From positions 558,001 to 622,000 of the forward strand of contig JAXLYE010000007.1 in NCBI GenBank assembly GCA_046351595.1: DNA of 64,000 nt. The letters run 5' to 3'. Source of the stretch: JAXLYE01 sp046351595. GTDB lineage: Bacteria; Myxococcota_A; Polyangia; Palsa-1104; JAEUJZ01. The position numbers were made by a program, and so were the translations under genes. Below, piece by piece: positions 47,704 through 57,691 of the stretch. The notes beneath the pieces were generated by a model. That model was not told the origin of the DNA. It did not search any database and was given only the letters and a program-made list of their open reading frames with translations. Each line of letters begins with the position of its first letter. Within the stretch, counting starts at the first letter, position 1.

Positions 47704-48969
47704 GCGGGCGGCGGTCTCGACGCGCACCAGCCGGGACCGGGGCGGCGCCTCGTAGCGCAGCGCGCCGCCGCGGCCGACCCGGAAGCGGTGGCCGCGCCAG
47801 CGCACGCTGCGGGTCAGGCAGGCGCCGACGAAGGCGAGCAGCAGCAGCCCCTCGGCGGCCAGGACCTCGAGGACCGCCAGAACGGGCGCGTGCAGGGGCG
47901 CCCGCCGCACCCCGTGCGCCCGCCGCAGCCCGTCGCAGAGCAGCGCCCGCGTGGCCACAAGGAGCAGCGCGAACAGCGACAGCAGCGGCGTGCGGTAGGC
48001 GAGCGCCGCGACCAGCAGCAGCGGCGTCGCCGCGACGAAGAGCGGGTAGGTGACGAGCAGCAGCGGCCGCTGCGCCCGCACCACGGTCATCCACCGCACG
48101 ACGCGCAGGATCACCTCGCGGGCGTTGCGTCCGCCGTCGGTGCAGCGCGCCGGCTCCGGGCTCAGCGCGACGCCGTGGCCGCGGGCGCGCAGGCGGCGCG
48201 ACAGCTCGTAGTCCTCGCCCAGGTAGCCGCGCACGCCGTCGAAGCCGCCGATCTCGAGCAGGGCGTCGCGGCGCAGCGCGCACAGCGCCCCGGCCATGGC
48301 GGTCACGCCGCCGAGGAGCCGCGTCAGCCCGTACAGCGCCATGAAGTTCTGCGGCGAGCCTCCGACGAGCGCGACCGAGGCGCGGTCGCACACCGTGCGC
48401 GGCGCGATCTCGACGGGCGAGGCGAAGGCCGCGGCCGGGCGCGGGCCGCCTGGGGGCGTGGCTTCGAGGGCCGCGATCAGCGCCGGCAGGTCGCCGTCCT
48501 CGAGGCGGACGTCGCTATCGACGGTGACGATCACGGGCTCGCGGCAGCTGTCCAGGGCGGCGGCGAGCTGCGCCACCTTGCGGTTGTCCTCGCGGCGCGG
48601 GCTGGTGACCAGGACCTCGACGGTGCAGCGCGGATCCGCGGGCGCCTCGGCGGCGACGGCGGCGGCCACCGCGTAGGCCGGATCGCTGCGGCTCGGCACC
48701 AAAAGGACGACGCGGCGCGGGCCCGGGTAGGCGGCCGTCACCGAGCGGCGCAGGTTCGCGAGCAGGCCGGGCTCGCTGCCCTCGCACGGCCGCAGGATCG
48801 CCAGGGCCGGCCACTCCGTCGGCGCCGGCGAGCGGGGCTGCCGCCGCACCCGCCACAGCCCGAGCAGCAGGAGCAGCGTGAAGAACACGGCCGAGCCGCC
48901 GCACACCTCGATCGCCGTGCGCACGACCGGCACCGGCGTCGCCGTCGCCATCGCGGAGACCGTGCTCAC
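47575..48969 (-). CDS. GT21/HpnI-type glycosyltransferase, membrane-bound
   Basis: A 464-residue family-2/21 glycosyltransferase. One N-terminal helix (SAVFFTLLLLLGLW), then the GT-A catalytic domain with ILRPCEGSEP, VTVDSDVRLEDGDL, AMAGALCALRRDALLEIGGF, GYLGEDYELSRRL and the VVRWMTVVR motif (the D...D...D-QxxRW set), then three or four C-terminal helices. Similar enzymes make ceramide glucoside or act in hopanoid synthesis (HpnI). Start GTG 48969 overlaps the stop of the CrtC-like gene as GTGA, so the two are translationally coupled, which argues for a carotenoid or isoprenoid acceptor. The last ~45 residues (ETAARSARQEHRGTERDG...) are antisense to the Hsp70 gene and look non-conserved. Confidence 0.82.
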   Translation of the reverse strand: MSTVSAMATATPVPVVRTAIEVCGGSAVFFTLLLLLGLWRVRRQPRSPAPTEWPALAILRPCEGSEPGLLANLRRSVTAAYPGPRRVVLLVPSRSDPAYAVAAAVAAEAPADPRCTVEVLVTSPRREDNRKVAQLAAALDSCREPVIVTVDSDVRLEDGDLPALIAALEATPPGGPRPAAAFASPVEIAPRTVCDRASVALVGGSPQNFMALYGLTRLLGGVTAMAGALCALRRDALLEIGGFDGVRGYLGEDYELSRRLRARGHGVALSPEPARCTDGGRNAREVILRVVRWMTVVRAQRPLLLVTYPLFVAATPLLLVAALAYRTPLLSLFALLLVATRALLCDGLRRAHGVRRAPLHAPVLAVLEVLAAEGLLLLAFVGACLTRSVRWRGHRFRVGRGGALRYEAPPRSRLVRVETAARSARQEHRGTERDGLLGSDPGERPLDQHLAEQPPDERQLGAAP

Positions 48970-50135
48970 GGCGGCAGCCTCGCGGCGACGTGGCGGGTCT
49001 TGTAGCGCAAGAGGTGCTGCACCCAGCGGCTGGCGAAGCGGTCGAGGTCGAGGTACTCGCCGACGCCCTCGTAGCGCGCCTCGGGCCGGTCGGTGTCGAG
49101 GAGGCGGGCGGCGAAGCGCGCGTAGAAGGGCGCGTCGAGGAGGCGGCCGGCGCGGCCCGGGCGCCGCTCGCAGACGTACGGCCCGGCGCGGAACGACGGC
49201 GGCACGCGCAGCCAGAAGAAGCCGCCGCTCGCGCGCTCGGGCCCGGGCTCGTTCGCGGCCTCGACGGACTCGCTGACCACGGCGGCGCGGTCCGGGCCGG
49301 GCAGGCGGATGGCGATGCGGCGGCGCGTGCCGTCGCGGCGCAGCGCGTCGTAGATCATGACCGCGGCGCCGGCGCCGTCGCCGTCGCTGTCAGGCGTGTC
49401 CGAGGTCGCGAAGCCGTGCGCCCAGCCCCAGCGCGCGAACGCGTCCTCCAGGCGCCCGGCGCCGTAGTTGCGATCGCAGTAGGCGGTGCCGCGGAAGCGG
49501 ATGCGCCGCGCGCCGAGCTGCAGCTCGACGTCGGCGGCCGAGCGCGGGCAGAGCGGCTGCCAGAAGTGGGCGGCCCCGCGCGCGTCCGCGCCGAGCAGCA
49601 GCGCCGGACCGGGAGGCGGCGGCGCGGCGACGGTGATGTGCCCGGTCAGCCGCTCGCCGGCGCGGCCGAAGAAGCGCGTGGTGTCCTCGTCGAGCTCGAA
49701 GCGCAGCCCGCCCCCGGGCAGGTAGCGCACGGCGCTGGCACCGACGGCGAGCGAGGCGTCATCGGCGCGCAGCGTCGCCGGCGCATGCTCGTTCATCACC
49801 CAGCCGAGCGGCGCGGTCGGCCAGTCCGCACCGTCGCGGCGGGTGTACAGCGCCAGGTTGACGGCCGGCACCTCGAGCCCCGCGACCGGCACGCCGCGGC
49901 GCAGCAGCCGCGCGTACCGCGGCGAGAAGACCGAGCCCGCGAACACGATCAGCGTCAGCCCGTATCGACGCTCGGGATCGTGGACCTCGGCGTACCACCA
50001 GGCGTAGCCGCCGACCTCGGAGGCGCAGCGCAGCGCCGGCGCGATCGCTGCCGCCTCGATGAGCCGCGCCGGGGTCGGCGTCGCTGCGGCCGCGGGCGCC
50101 TGCGGCGGTCCGGTCCTCGCTCGCTCGTCGGACAT
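48966..50135 (-). CDS. CrtC-type carotenoid 1,2-hydratase
   Basis: Hydrates the psi-end of an acyclic or monocyclic carotenoid to a tertiary alcohol. 389 residues. Family motifs: GGYAWWYAEVHDPERRYGLT, LIVFAGSVFSPRYA, YTRRDG, YLPGGGLRFELDED and the RFRGTAYCDRNYGAGRLEDA, FARWGWAHGF region conserved in CrtC/CruF-like hydratases. Start ATG 50135 in front of which is GCAGGG. It lies 32 bp after priA, and its stop overlaps the start of the glycosyltransferase. Together they suggest carotenoid 1'-hydroxylation followed by glycosylation, a known end-group in myxobacterial pigments; the glycosylation step is inference. Confidence 0.85.
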   Translation of the reverse strand: MSDERARTGPPQAPAAAATPTPARLIEAAAIAPALRCASEVGGYAWWYAEVHDPERRYGLTLIVFAGSVFSPRYARLLRRGVPVAGLEVPAVNLALYTRRDGADWPTAPLGWVMNEHAPATLRADDASLAVGASAVRYLPGGGLRFELDEDTTRFFGRAGERLTGHITVAAPPPPGPALLLGADARGAAHFWQPLCPRSAADVELQLGARRIRFRGTAYCDRNYGAGRLEDAFARWGWAHGFATSDTPDSDGDGAGAAVMIYDALRRDGTRRRIAIRLPGPDRAAVVSESVEAANEPGPERASGGFFWLRVPPSFRAGPYVCERRPGRAGRLLDAPFYARFAARLLDTDRPEARYEGVGEYLDLDRFASRWVQHLLRYKTRHVAARLPP

Positions 50136-50167
50136 CCCTGCGTATCCCCCTGTATCCCCGTCGCCGC

Positions 50168-52807
50168 TCACAGCGTCGAGACCGGATCGACGTCGGCGTG
50201 CAGCCGCAGCGAGCTCGGGAGCCGCGTCCGCAGCGCCGCCCGCAGCACCGCGTGCAGCGCCGCCCGCGTCGGTGCCCGCACCAGCAGCTGCCAGCGCGTG
50301 CGGTCCTTGAGCTTGGACAGCGGCGCCTCGGCCGGCCCCAGCACCTCGACGCCGGCGCCCGTCGACGGCATCGCGGCGCGCGCGGCGGCGGCGACGGACT
50401 CGGCGCCCTGGATGACCTCGTAGGGATCCTCGCCGTCGATGCGCAGGAGCCCCAGCCGCACCGTCGGTGGGTAGCCGAGCAGGCGCCGCGCCGCGAGCTC
50501 CTGCTCGGCGAAGCGCGGGAAGTCGTGGGTCGCCGCCGCCACCACCGCCGGGTGGTCGGGGTTGTACGTCTGGATGATCACGCGACCGGCGCGACCGGCG
50601 CGACCGGCCCGCCCCGCGACCTGCGACAGCAGCTGGAACGTGCGCTCGGCGGCGCGGAAGTCGGGCAGGCCCATGCCGGTGTCGGCCAGCACCACCCCGA
50701 CGAGGGTCACGCCCGGGAAGTCGTGCCCCTTGGCCAGCATCTGGGTGCCGATGAGGATGTCGAGCTCGCGGCGGTGCATGGCGCCGAGCACGCGGTGCAG
50801 CGCGCCCGGCCCGCTGGTGTCGCGATCGAGCCGCCCGAGCCGCGCGCCGGGGAAGCGGGCCGCGATCTGCTCCTCGAGCTTCTCGGTGCCCAGGCCCAGG
50901 CGCTGCAGCGCCGTCGACTGGCACGACGGGCAGTCCTCGGTGGCGGGCTCGCTGTGGCCGCAGTAGTGGCAGCTGACGCGGTGCTTGGCCTTGTGGTAGG
51001 TCAGCGTCACCGCGCAGCGCGGGCACGACAGCGGCACGCCGCACACCTGGCACAGAAGGAAGGTCGCGTAGCCGCGGCGGTTGAGGAACAGGATGGTCTG
51101 CTCGCCGGCGGCCAGCGTGTCCTCGATGGCGAAACGCAGCGGCGCGCTGAGCAGGCCGTCGTCCTTGCCGACCTTGTGCTTCTTCAGGTCGACGACCTCG
51201 ATGCGCGGCAGCGGCGCCCCGGTGGCGCGCTTGTGCAGGGTGAGCAGCGTCAGCTTGTCGCGGTTCGCCAGATCGAGCGACTCCAGCGACGGTGTCGCCG
51301 AGCCGAGGACGGCCACAGCCCCGGCCTGCTGCGCGCGCAGGAGCGCGACGTCGCGCCCGTGGTAGCGCACGCCCTCCTGCTGCTTGAACGACGAGTCGTG
51401 CTCCTCGTCGACGATGACGACGCCCAGGCGGCTGAGCGGCGCGAACAGGGCCGAGCGCGGGCCGAGCGCGATGCGCACCTCGCCGCGCAGGATGCGGCGC
51501 CAGGCCTCGGCGCGCTGCCGCGGCGTCAGCGCCGAGTGCAGCACCGCCACGTCGCGGCCGAAGCGGGCGCGGAAGCGCGTCGCCAGCTGCGGCGTCAGCG
51601 CGATCTCGGGCACCAGCACCAGCGCGGTGCGGTCGCGCTGCAGCGCCGCGTGGATGAGCCGCAGGTAGATCTCGGTCTTGCCCGAGCCGGTGACGCCGTG
51701 CAGCAAAAAGCCGTGGTAGCCGCGCCCGCGCTCGCCCGCTTCCGGCGGCACCGCCAGGCTGTCTTCGAGCCCGCGCAACAGCGCCGCCATCGCCACCTCC
51801 TGCTCGGCGGTCAGCGTCGGCGGCACGCTGGTCGCGGCGGACGCGAGCGAGCGATCCTCGCCCTCGGCCTGCGCGTCGACGAGCGCGGCGTCGCGGTCCT
51901 TCTCTTGGAGCTCGCACAGGCCGGCCGCGGCCAGGGCCTTGAGCTGCGCCGTCGCGCTCGGGAACTCGGCGCGTAGCTGCGCGACCGGCGTCGGCCCGAG
52001 GGTGCGCAGCCGCTCGAACAGCGCCGCGCGCGGCTGCGAGCGCGACAGCGCCTTCTCCTGCGTCGTCGAGAGGTCGCCGACAAAGGGCAGGGCCACGACC
52101 TCGCGCACCGGCTTGAGCCCGGCCTGCACGTCGTCGCTGCGCAGGACGAGGCCGCGCTCGCACAGGCGGGCGGCGGCCTTCTGCAGCTCACCGGGCTTGG
52201 GCGCCTGCTCCTCGGGCAGCAGCCGCCCCAGGCGCTTGATCGAGCTCTCGCCGCCCGGCCGCGACAAGAGCGACAGCAGCACCGCCCGCTCCAGCGGGCC
52301 GAGCGACGCCGTCATCTCGGACCACAGCGCCGAGGACAGCTCGGTCGCGCACGCCGAGCCCGCGGGGGTCAGCACCAAGAGCTCCTCGACGCTCGCCTGC
52401 TCGGCCGGCGGCAGCAGCAGCCGCAGCGCCTCGCCGAGCGGCGCCAGGTAGTAGTCGGCGACGAAGCGGGCCAGCGCCAGCAGGTCCCGGGGCACCGCCG
52501 GCCCGTCGAGGAGCTGGCCGATCGGGCGCAGCCGCCGGCTGGCCTCGGCGTGCAGGCGCTCGGCCTCGCGCGCCTCGGCGCCGTGCAGCGTGCGCAGCAC
52601 CACACCCTCGAGCAGGCGCTGGCCGCTCAGCGGCACCATCACGCGCGCGCCGACGGACAGCGCGGGCACGAGCTCGGGCGGGACGCGGTAGTGATACGGT
52701 CCGGGAGCCGGCGCCATGACCGCGACCTCGACCAGCACACCGCTGTGCGGCGCGCGGTCCTCGTCCCGTTCCTCGTCCATGGGCAGGCTCGGGGCAGGGG
52801 GCTGCAT
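50168..52807 (-). CDS. priA: Primosomal protein N' (replication restart helicase)
   Basis: Superfamily 2 helicase that restarts stalled replication forks, 879 residues (E. coli 732). N-terminal 3'-DNA-binding domain starts LVEVAVMAPAPGPYHYRVPP. Helicase: Walker A LLHGVTGSGKTEIYLRL, DEEH box VVIVDEEHDSSFKQQEG, RYHGRDVALLRA, LGSATPSLESL and LRFAIEDTLAAGEQTILFLN. The zinc region has CQVCGVPLSCPRCAV, SCHYCG and CPSCQS (eight Cys). Then GTEKLEEQI, GTQMLAKGHDFPGVTLVGVV and GRAGRAGRAGRVI. Extra ~150 residues lie between the DNA-binding and helicase parts. ATG 52807 is used; ATG 52780 is equally possible as no ribosome site is clear. Confidence 0.94.
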   Translation of the reverse strand: MQPPAPSLPMDEERDEDRAPHSGVLVEVAVMAPAPGPYHYRVPPELVPALSVGARVMVPLSGQRLLEGVVLRTLHGAEAREAERLHAEASRRLRPIGQLLDGPAVPRDLLALARFVADYYLAPLGEALRLLLPPAEQASVEELLVLTPAGSACATELSSALWSEMTASLGPLERAVLLSLLSRPGGESSIKRLGRLLPEEQAPKPGELQKAAARLCERGLVLRSDDVQAGLKPVREVVALPFVGDLSTTQEKALSRSQPRAALFERLRTLGPTPVAQLRAEFPSATAQLKALAAAGLCELQEKDRDAALVDAQAEGEDRSLASAATSVPPTLTAEQEVAMAALLRGLEDSLAVPPEAGERGRGYHGFLLHGVTGSGKTEIYLRLIHAALQRDRTALVLVPEIALTPQLATRFRARFGRDVAVLHSALTPRQRAEAWRRILRGEVRIALGPRSALFAPLSRLGVVIVDEEHDSSFKQQEGVRYHGRDVALLRAQQAGAVAVLGSATPSLESLDLANRDKLTLLTLHKRATGAPLPRIEVVDLKKHKVGKDDGLLSAPLRFAIEDTLAAGEQTILFLNRRGYATFLLCQVCGVPLSCPRCAVTLTYHKAKHRVSCHYCGHSEPATEDCPSCQSTALQRLGLGTEKLEEQIAARFPGARLGRLDRDTSGPGALHRVLGAMHRRELDILIGTQMLAKGHDFPGVTLVGVVLADTGMGLPDFRAAERTFQLLSQVAGRAGRAGRAGRVIIQTYNPDHPAVVAAATHDFPRFAEQELAARRLLGYPPTVRLGLLRIDGEDPYEVIQGAESVAAAARAAMPSTGAGVEVLGPAEAPLSKLKDRTRWQLLVRAPTRAALHAVLRAALRTRLPSSLRLHADVDPVSTL

Positions 52808-52825
52808 GGCGAGGCGACCGCGCGG

Positions 52826-53761
52826 CTAGACGTAGTCGAGCACCATGTGCTCGTAGTGGCGGAAGACGCGCCAGCCGACCAGCAGCACCACCGCCGTCGG
52901 GATGAGCATGCCGGCCCAGCCGAGCGGCGTCGGCAGCTCGCCGTGCATGATGGCCCGCCGCAGCGACGTCAGCACCCCGGCCATGGGGTTCGCCTGCAGG
53001 AACGTGCGGTAGGGGAACGGGATGACGTCGAGCGGGTAGAACACCGGCGTCAGCCAGTACAGGATCAAGAGCGCCGTCGACACCAGGTACTGCACGTCGC
53101 GGTAGATGACGTTCAGCACCGACGTCATGAGCGACAGCCCGACGATGAGCAGGAGCTGCAGCAGCAAGAAGACCGGCACCAGGACGAGCGCCCACGACAG
53201 CTTGAAGGCGTCCGGGAACAGCGGCACGAACGCCAGCAGCACCATCGCCTCGATGCAGAAGTTGATGCCGTAGCTCAGGGTGATGGCGGCGGGCAGCAGC
53301 TGGCGGGCGAAGACCGTGCGCTTGACGATCTCGGCGTTGTTGATGAAGACGCCCGTCGCTGCGCTCAGGCTCGCGGTGAACCACTGCCAGCACAGGAGGC
53401 CGATGAGCAAAAAGATCGGGAAGTGCTTCTCGGCCTGCTTGAACAGCTGGGTGAAGATCACGCTGATGATGCCCATCATCACCAGCGGGTTGAGCAGCGA
53501 CCACAGGATGCCCAGCGACTGGCCGCGGTAGCGGGCGCGGAAGTCGGTGCGGGTGAGGACCCACAGGACCTGCAGCGGGTGCTGGCGCGGGCTGCGCGTG
53601 AGCTCATCGCCCGGCGCCGAGCTCGGTGCGGACGCGCCGCCGTGCGTCCGCGTCTCGAGCGGCCCGGAGCGGATGCCGTCCTTGGTTCGGTGGGTCCAGA
53701 GCCCGGGCAGCGGACGGGCGCGGCGCGCCGGGGCTGGATCGACGTGGGGTTGCGGTGACAC
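52826..53761 (-). CDS. ABC-2 type polysaccharide export permease
   Basis: Inner-membrane permease of the Wzm/TagG type, 311 residues. After a disordered, Pro/Arg-rich N-terminus (~60 residues) come FRARYRGQSLGILWSLLNPL, the characteristic early segment of this family, and six membrane helices (VMMGIISVIFTQLF, IFLLIGLLCWQWF, EAMVLLAFVPLF, LVLVPVFLLLQLLLIVGLSL, LVSTALLILYWLTPVFYPL, LIPTAVVLLVGWRVF). Family knowledge: these export O-antigen or teichoic-acid-like chains with an ATPase partner (Wzt). No ATPase gene is adjacent, so the partner is elsewhere. Start GTG 53761 follows GAGGAA. The gene is 18 bp upstream of priA and may drive its transcription. Confidence 0.88.
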   Translation of the reverse strand: MSPQPHVDPAPARRARPLPGLWTHRTKDGIRSGPLETRTHGGASAPSSAPGDELTRSPRQHPLQVLWVLTRTDFRARYRGQSLGILWSLLNPLVMMGIISVIFTQLFKQAEKHFPIFLLIGLLCWQWFTASLSAATGVFINNAEIVKRTVFARQLLPAAITLSYGINFCIEAMVLLAFVPLFPDAFKLSWALVLVPVFLLLQLLLIVGLSLMTSVLNVIYRDVQYLVSTALLILYWLTPVFYPLDVIPFPYRTFLQANPMAGVLTSLRRAIMHGELPTPLGWAGMLIPTAVVLLVGWRVFRHYEHMVLDYV

Positions 53762-54117
53762 GGCTTTCCTCGGAGTCTGGTCGTTCTTTTTAAGCGTTCT
53801 TAAGCGGGACGGGGTGCGGCCCGGAGCCCGCCGCGAGCCGCCGCGGCAGCTGTCGCAGGGGTCGGGCAGGCGGCCGAGGTTTTACCACGCAGCGTGTGAT
53901 AACACACAGCGATCAGACCCCCCCCCGGCTCCGGCCCCGCACGGCCTTCGGACCGACCTCGGCCGCCCGGCATCGGGCAGTCCGACGCAGCCGGCCTTGC
54001 GGCAACCTGATGAGCTCCTGGCGATTGTCGGTCGGGCAGGCTTTACTCAGCGCCCTCGGCTTCCGCCTTCGCGGTGCGATGACGCGGCCGGGGCCGGACT
54101 GCTAGGATGGGGCCTTC
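53762..54117. promoter_or_regulatory. Divergent intergenic region between permease and purA
   Basis: No gene. The palindrome GTGTG-ATAA-CACAC (53894-53907) lies in an otherwise unremarkable stretch, and two copies of TTCTT-TTTAAGCG / TTCTTAAGCGG sit at 53784-53807 close to the permease start. A protein-binding site is possible but unproven. Confidence 0.35.
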
Positions 54118-55428
<1,311 letters not shown>

Positions 55429-55563
55429 GACCGCCGAGCTGGGCCAACCGCGCTCGATGTTGGAAATTACCGAGGGTGACAGTGCGCTTGCGGTGGCGAG
55501 TGCGCTTCGTATAAGCTGAGCCTCAATAGAGGCTCCCGAGAGCACGCAAGGGAACAGTTCCAA

Positions 55564-57387
55564 ATGAAAATCGTCTGCGACAACTGCGCCACGAAGTACC
55601 AGATTGCCGACGAGAAGGTCAGTGGCAAGGCGTTCAAGATCCGCTGCAAGAAGTGCGGCCACGTCATCGTCGTCAACAAGGGCGCCGGAGAGGCTGGCGC
55701 GGGTCCGGCGGGAGCCCCCGATGGCGCCGCCGCACCCGAGGCTGCCGCGCCGCCTGCCGAGGCGGCTCCGCCGAGCGACGCGGTCTGGCACCTGGTGATC
55801 GATCGCGAGCAGGTCGGCCCGATGACGGCCGATGAGGTGCGCAGCAAGGTCAAGGGCGGCCAGGTCGACGCTGAGACCTACGGCTGGAAGGAGGGCTTCG
55901 ACGACTGGAAGAAGCTCTCCGATATCGACGACTTCAAGGACAGCTTCGCAGGCAAGGCGCCGGCGGCCGCAGCGGCCCCGGCTCCCGACGACCAGGCGAC
56001 GCGTCGCACCGAGCCGGCGGATCTGCAGCGGGCTCCGGTGGACGCCGGACCGGCGCCGGGCGCTGACCTGTTCAGCGGCGCGGGCGCGGCGGCCGAGGCG
56101 ATGGCCGGTGGCGCGGTGCGCACCGCTTCGCCGCAGGCCGCGACCATGATGGCCGACCAGTCTCCCGTCGCCAACTACGGCGGCGGCGGCGCCGACCAGG
56201 GGTACGGCGGCGGCGCCGACCACGGCCACGGCGGCGACGTCGGCGGCGACGCGGCGCGGGCCATGACCGGCGCGCGCAGCGAGAACTCGGTGCTCTTCTC
56301 GCTGAACAACCTCTCGGCGCTCGCCGGCGGCGGCGGCAACCAGCCGGCGGCGCGCGGCGGCGGTGGCGGCGGCGCCATGCCGAGCGTGCAGAGCGAGGCC
56401 TCGGGCCTCATCGACATCCGGGCCATGGCCGCCGCGACGCTGGGCACCAACCAGGGCGGCAACGCCGGGCTCAACCGCGCCCCCGACCTGTTCTCGGGCG
56501 GCGACGTCGCGCCGGTGTTCACGGCCGTGGCCCCGCCCGTGCTCGTGCCCAGCGCCGAGCCCGTCGGCGTCCCCAAGTGGGTCTGGGCGCTGGTCGGCGT
56601 CGGCGGCCTCGTCATCGTCAGCCTGATCGGCTTCCTCATCTGGTACGTGCAGCAGCCACCTCCGGGCACCGTGGTCGCCCAGGGCGGGGTCGGGGGCACG
56701 ACGGCTGGCGCGGGCGCCGGCTCGACCGCGGGCGGCACCACCCCGCCGGCCGGCAACACCGTCGGCACCACGGCGGCGGGCGCGGGCACCGGCGGCACCA
56801 CCGCTCCGACGGAGAACAAGGGCACCACCGCGGCCCCGCCGACCAAGCCCGCCACCGACGCGCCCAAGGGCGACGGCGGCAAGTCGAGCAGCAAGCCGAG
56901 CAAGAGCGAGGGCGGCAGCAAGCCGAGCAAGAGCGAGGGCAAGAGCAGCGGCAAGTCCGAGGGCAGCTCGGCCAAGGCCGGCGACAAGGAGCCCGAGATC
57001 CCGTCGGCCCCGCCGCCCAAGCCGGTCGAGAAGCCGAAGGCCAACAAGCCGAAGGACGACCTCGACTCGCTGCTCGACTCGGCCTCCTCGGGCTCGGGCG
57101 GCAAGCCCTCGGGCGGCGGCGGCGCGAAGAAGGACCTGCCCGAGCAGCTCTCGATGGATCAGATCAAGAGCGGCCTCAAGGGCGCCAGCCTCGGCGCGTG
57201 CAAGGCGGCGGGCGCCTCGGGCGTCTACAACGTGCGCCTGACCATCGGCAAGAACGGCAAGGTCTCCAGCGCCTCGGCGTCGGGCGGCGCGGCCGCGGAC
57301 TGCGTCGAGAAGGCGGTCAAGGACGTGAAGTTCTCCGAGTTCTCCGGCGACCCGATGACGCTGTCGTACCCGGTCATCGTCCGCTAG
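55564..57387 (+). CDS. AgmX/GltJ-like zinc-ribbon, GYF and TonB-C protein
   Basis: Inner-membrane protein, 607 residues. N-terminal MJ0042-type zinc ribbon: Cys5, Cys8, Cys28, Cys31 (VCDNCATKY ... RCKKCGHVI). Residues ~72-125 form a GYF_2 (DUF4339) domain (WHLVIDREQVGPMTADEVRS, GWKEGFDDWKKLSD). A Gly/Ala-rich stretch leads to one membrane helix at ~336-362 (WVWALVGVGGLVIVSLIGFL). The periplasmic part is low-complexity (Gly-Thr, then repeated SKPSKSEGG) and ends with a TonB/AgmX C-terminal domain (GVYNVRLTIGKNGKVSSASA). In Myxococcus this architecture belongs to gliding-motility protein AgmX/GltJ, but many paralogues exist, so motility is only a possible role. Strong terminator follows. Confidence 0.85.
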   Translation: MKIVCDNCATKYQIADEKVSGKAFKIRCKKCGHVIVVNKGAGEAGAGPAGAPDGAAAPEAAAPPAEAAPPSDAVWHLVIDREQVGPMTADEVRSKVKGGQVDAETYGWKEGFDDWKKLSDIDDFKDSFAGKAPAAAAAPAPDDQATRRTEPADLQRAPVDAGPAPGADLFSGAGAAAEAMAGGAVRTASPQAATMMADQSPVANYGGGGADQGYGGGADHGHGGDVGGDAARAMTGARSENSVLFSLNNLSALAGGGGNQPAARGGGGGGAMPSVQSEASGLIDIRAMAAATLGTNQGGNAGLNRAPDLFSGGDVAPVFTAVAPPVLVPSAEPVGVPKWVWALVGVGGLVIVSLIGFLIWYVQQPPPGTVVAQGGVGGTTAGAGAGSTAGGTTPPAGNTVGTTAAGAGTGGTTAPTENKGTTAAPPTKPATDAPKGDGGKSSSKPSKSEGGSKPSKSEGKSSGKSEGSSAKAGDKEPEIPSAPPPKPVEKPKANKPKDDLDSLLDSASSGSGGKPSGGGGAKKDLPEQLSMDQIKSGLKGASLGACKAAGASGVYNVRLTIGKNGKVSSASASGGAAADCVEKAVKDVKFSEFSGDPMTLSYPVIVR

Positions 57388-57414
57388 CAGCGCAGCCGTA
57401 AGCGGCAAGCGAAG

Positions 57415-57452
57415 TGCCCGAGTTTCGAAAGGAACTCGGGCATTTTTGTTTT
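57415..57452 (+). terminator. Intrinsic terminator of the AgmX-like gene
   Basis: TGCCCGAGTT (57415-57424) pairs with AACTCGGGCA (57433-57442), loop TCGAAAGG, followed by TTTTTGTTTT. Perfect 10-bp stem with a T tract, 28 bases after the stop. Confidence 0.93.
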
Positions 57453-57691
57453 CAGCGAATGCGTTGATTGCGAATCAAATTACAAAAGCTCAACCGTATT
57501 AAATTGAGCGGGCGGCTGCCCAAGCGCTGACTGTGCCAGGCGCGCTCGCCGCGAAATCGAGCAAAGACGCCGGGTTATTAATGTTGAGTTTGGTTACTGG
57601 GAATATCCCGATCTGCGGGATGGGCGGTCGCGCCAGCTCGGGCTGGGCGGGCGGGCCGGGCGCCTGGCGAATCGCGGCGCTTCGGCAAAGC
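57453..57691. other. AT-rich spacer with two palindromes between convergent genes
   Basis: TTGATT-GCG-AATCAA (57464-57478) and GCTCAA (57488-57493) / TTGAGC (57504-57509) lie in a patch that is about half A/T, unlike the surroundings. Both neighbouring genes end here, so the patch is not their promoter. It may hold a small RNA promoter, a 3' structure for the haem oxygenase transcript, or a remnant of inserted DNA. Confidence 0.4.

Noticed and set aside
47575..48969. Assigning the glycosyltransferase to hopanoid synthesis (hpnI)
   Set aside because: No other hopanoid gene is near, and the coupled neighbour is a carotenoid hydratase; only the broad family is safe.
53894..53907. CRP-type site GTGTGATAACACAC
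   Set aside because: A CRP site needs TGTGA-N6-TCACA; here the half-sites are only four bases apart and the right arm is CACAC. Kept only as an unassigned palindrome.
57464..57478. FNR/Anr box
   Set aside because: TTGAT and ATCAA arms are separated by five bases rather than four, and no promoter is expected between convergent 3' ends.
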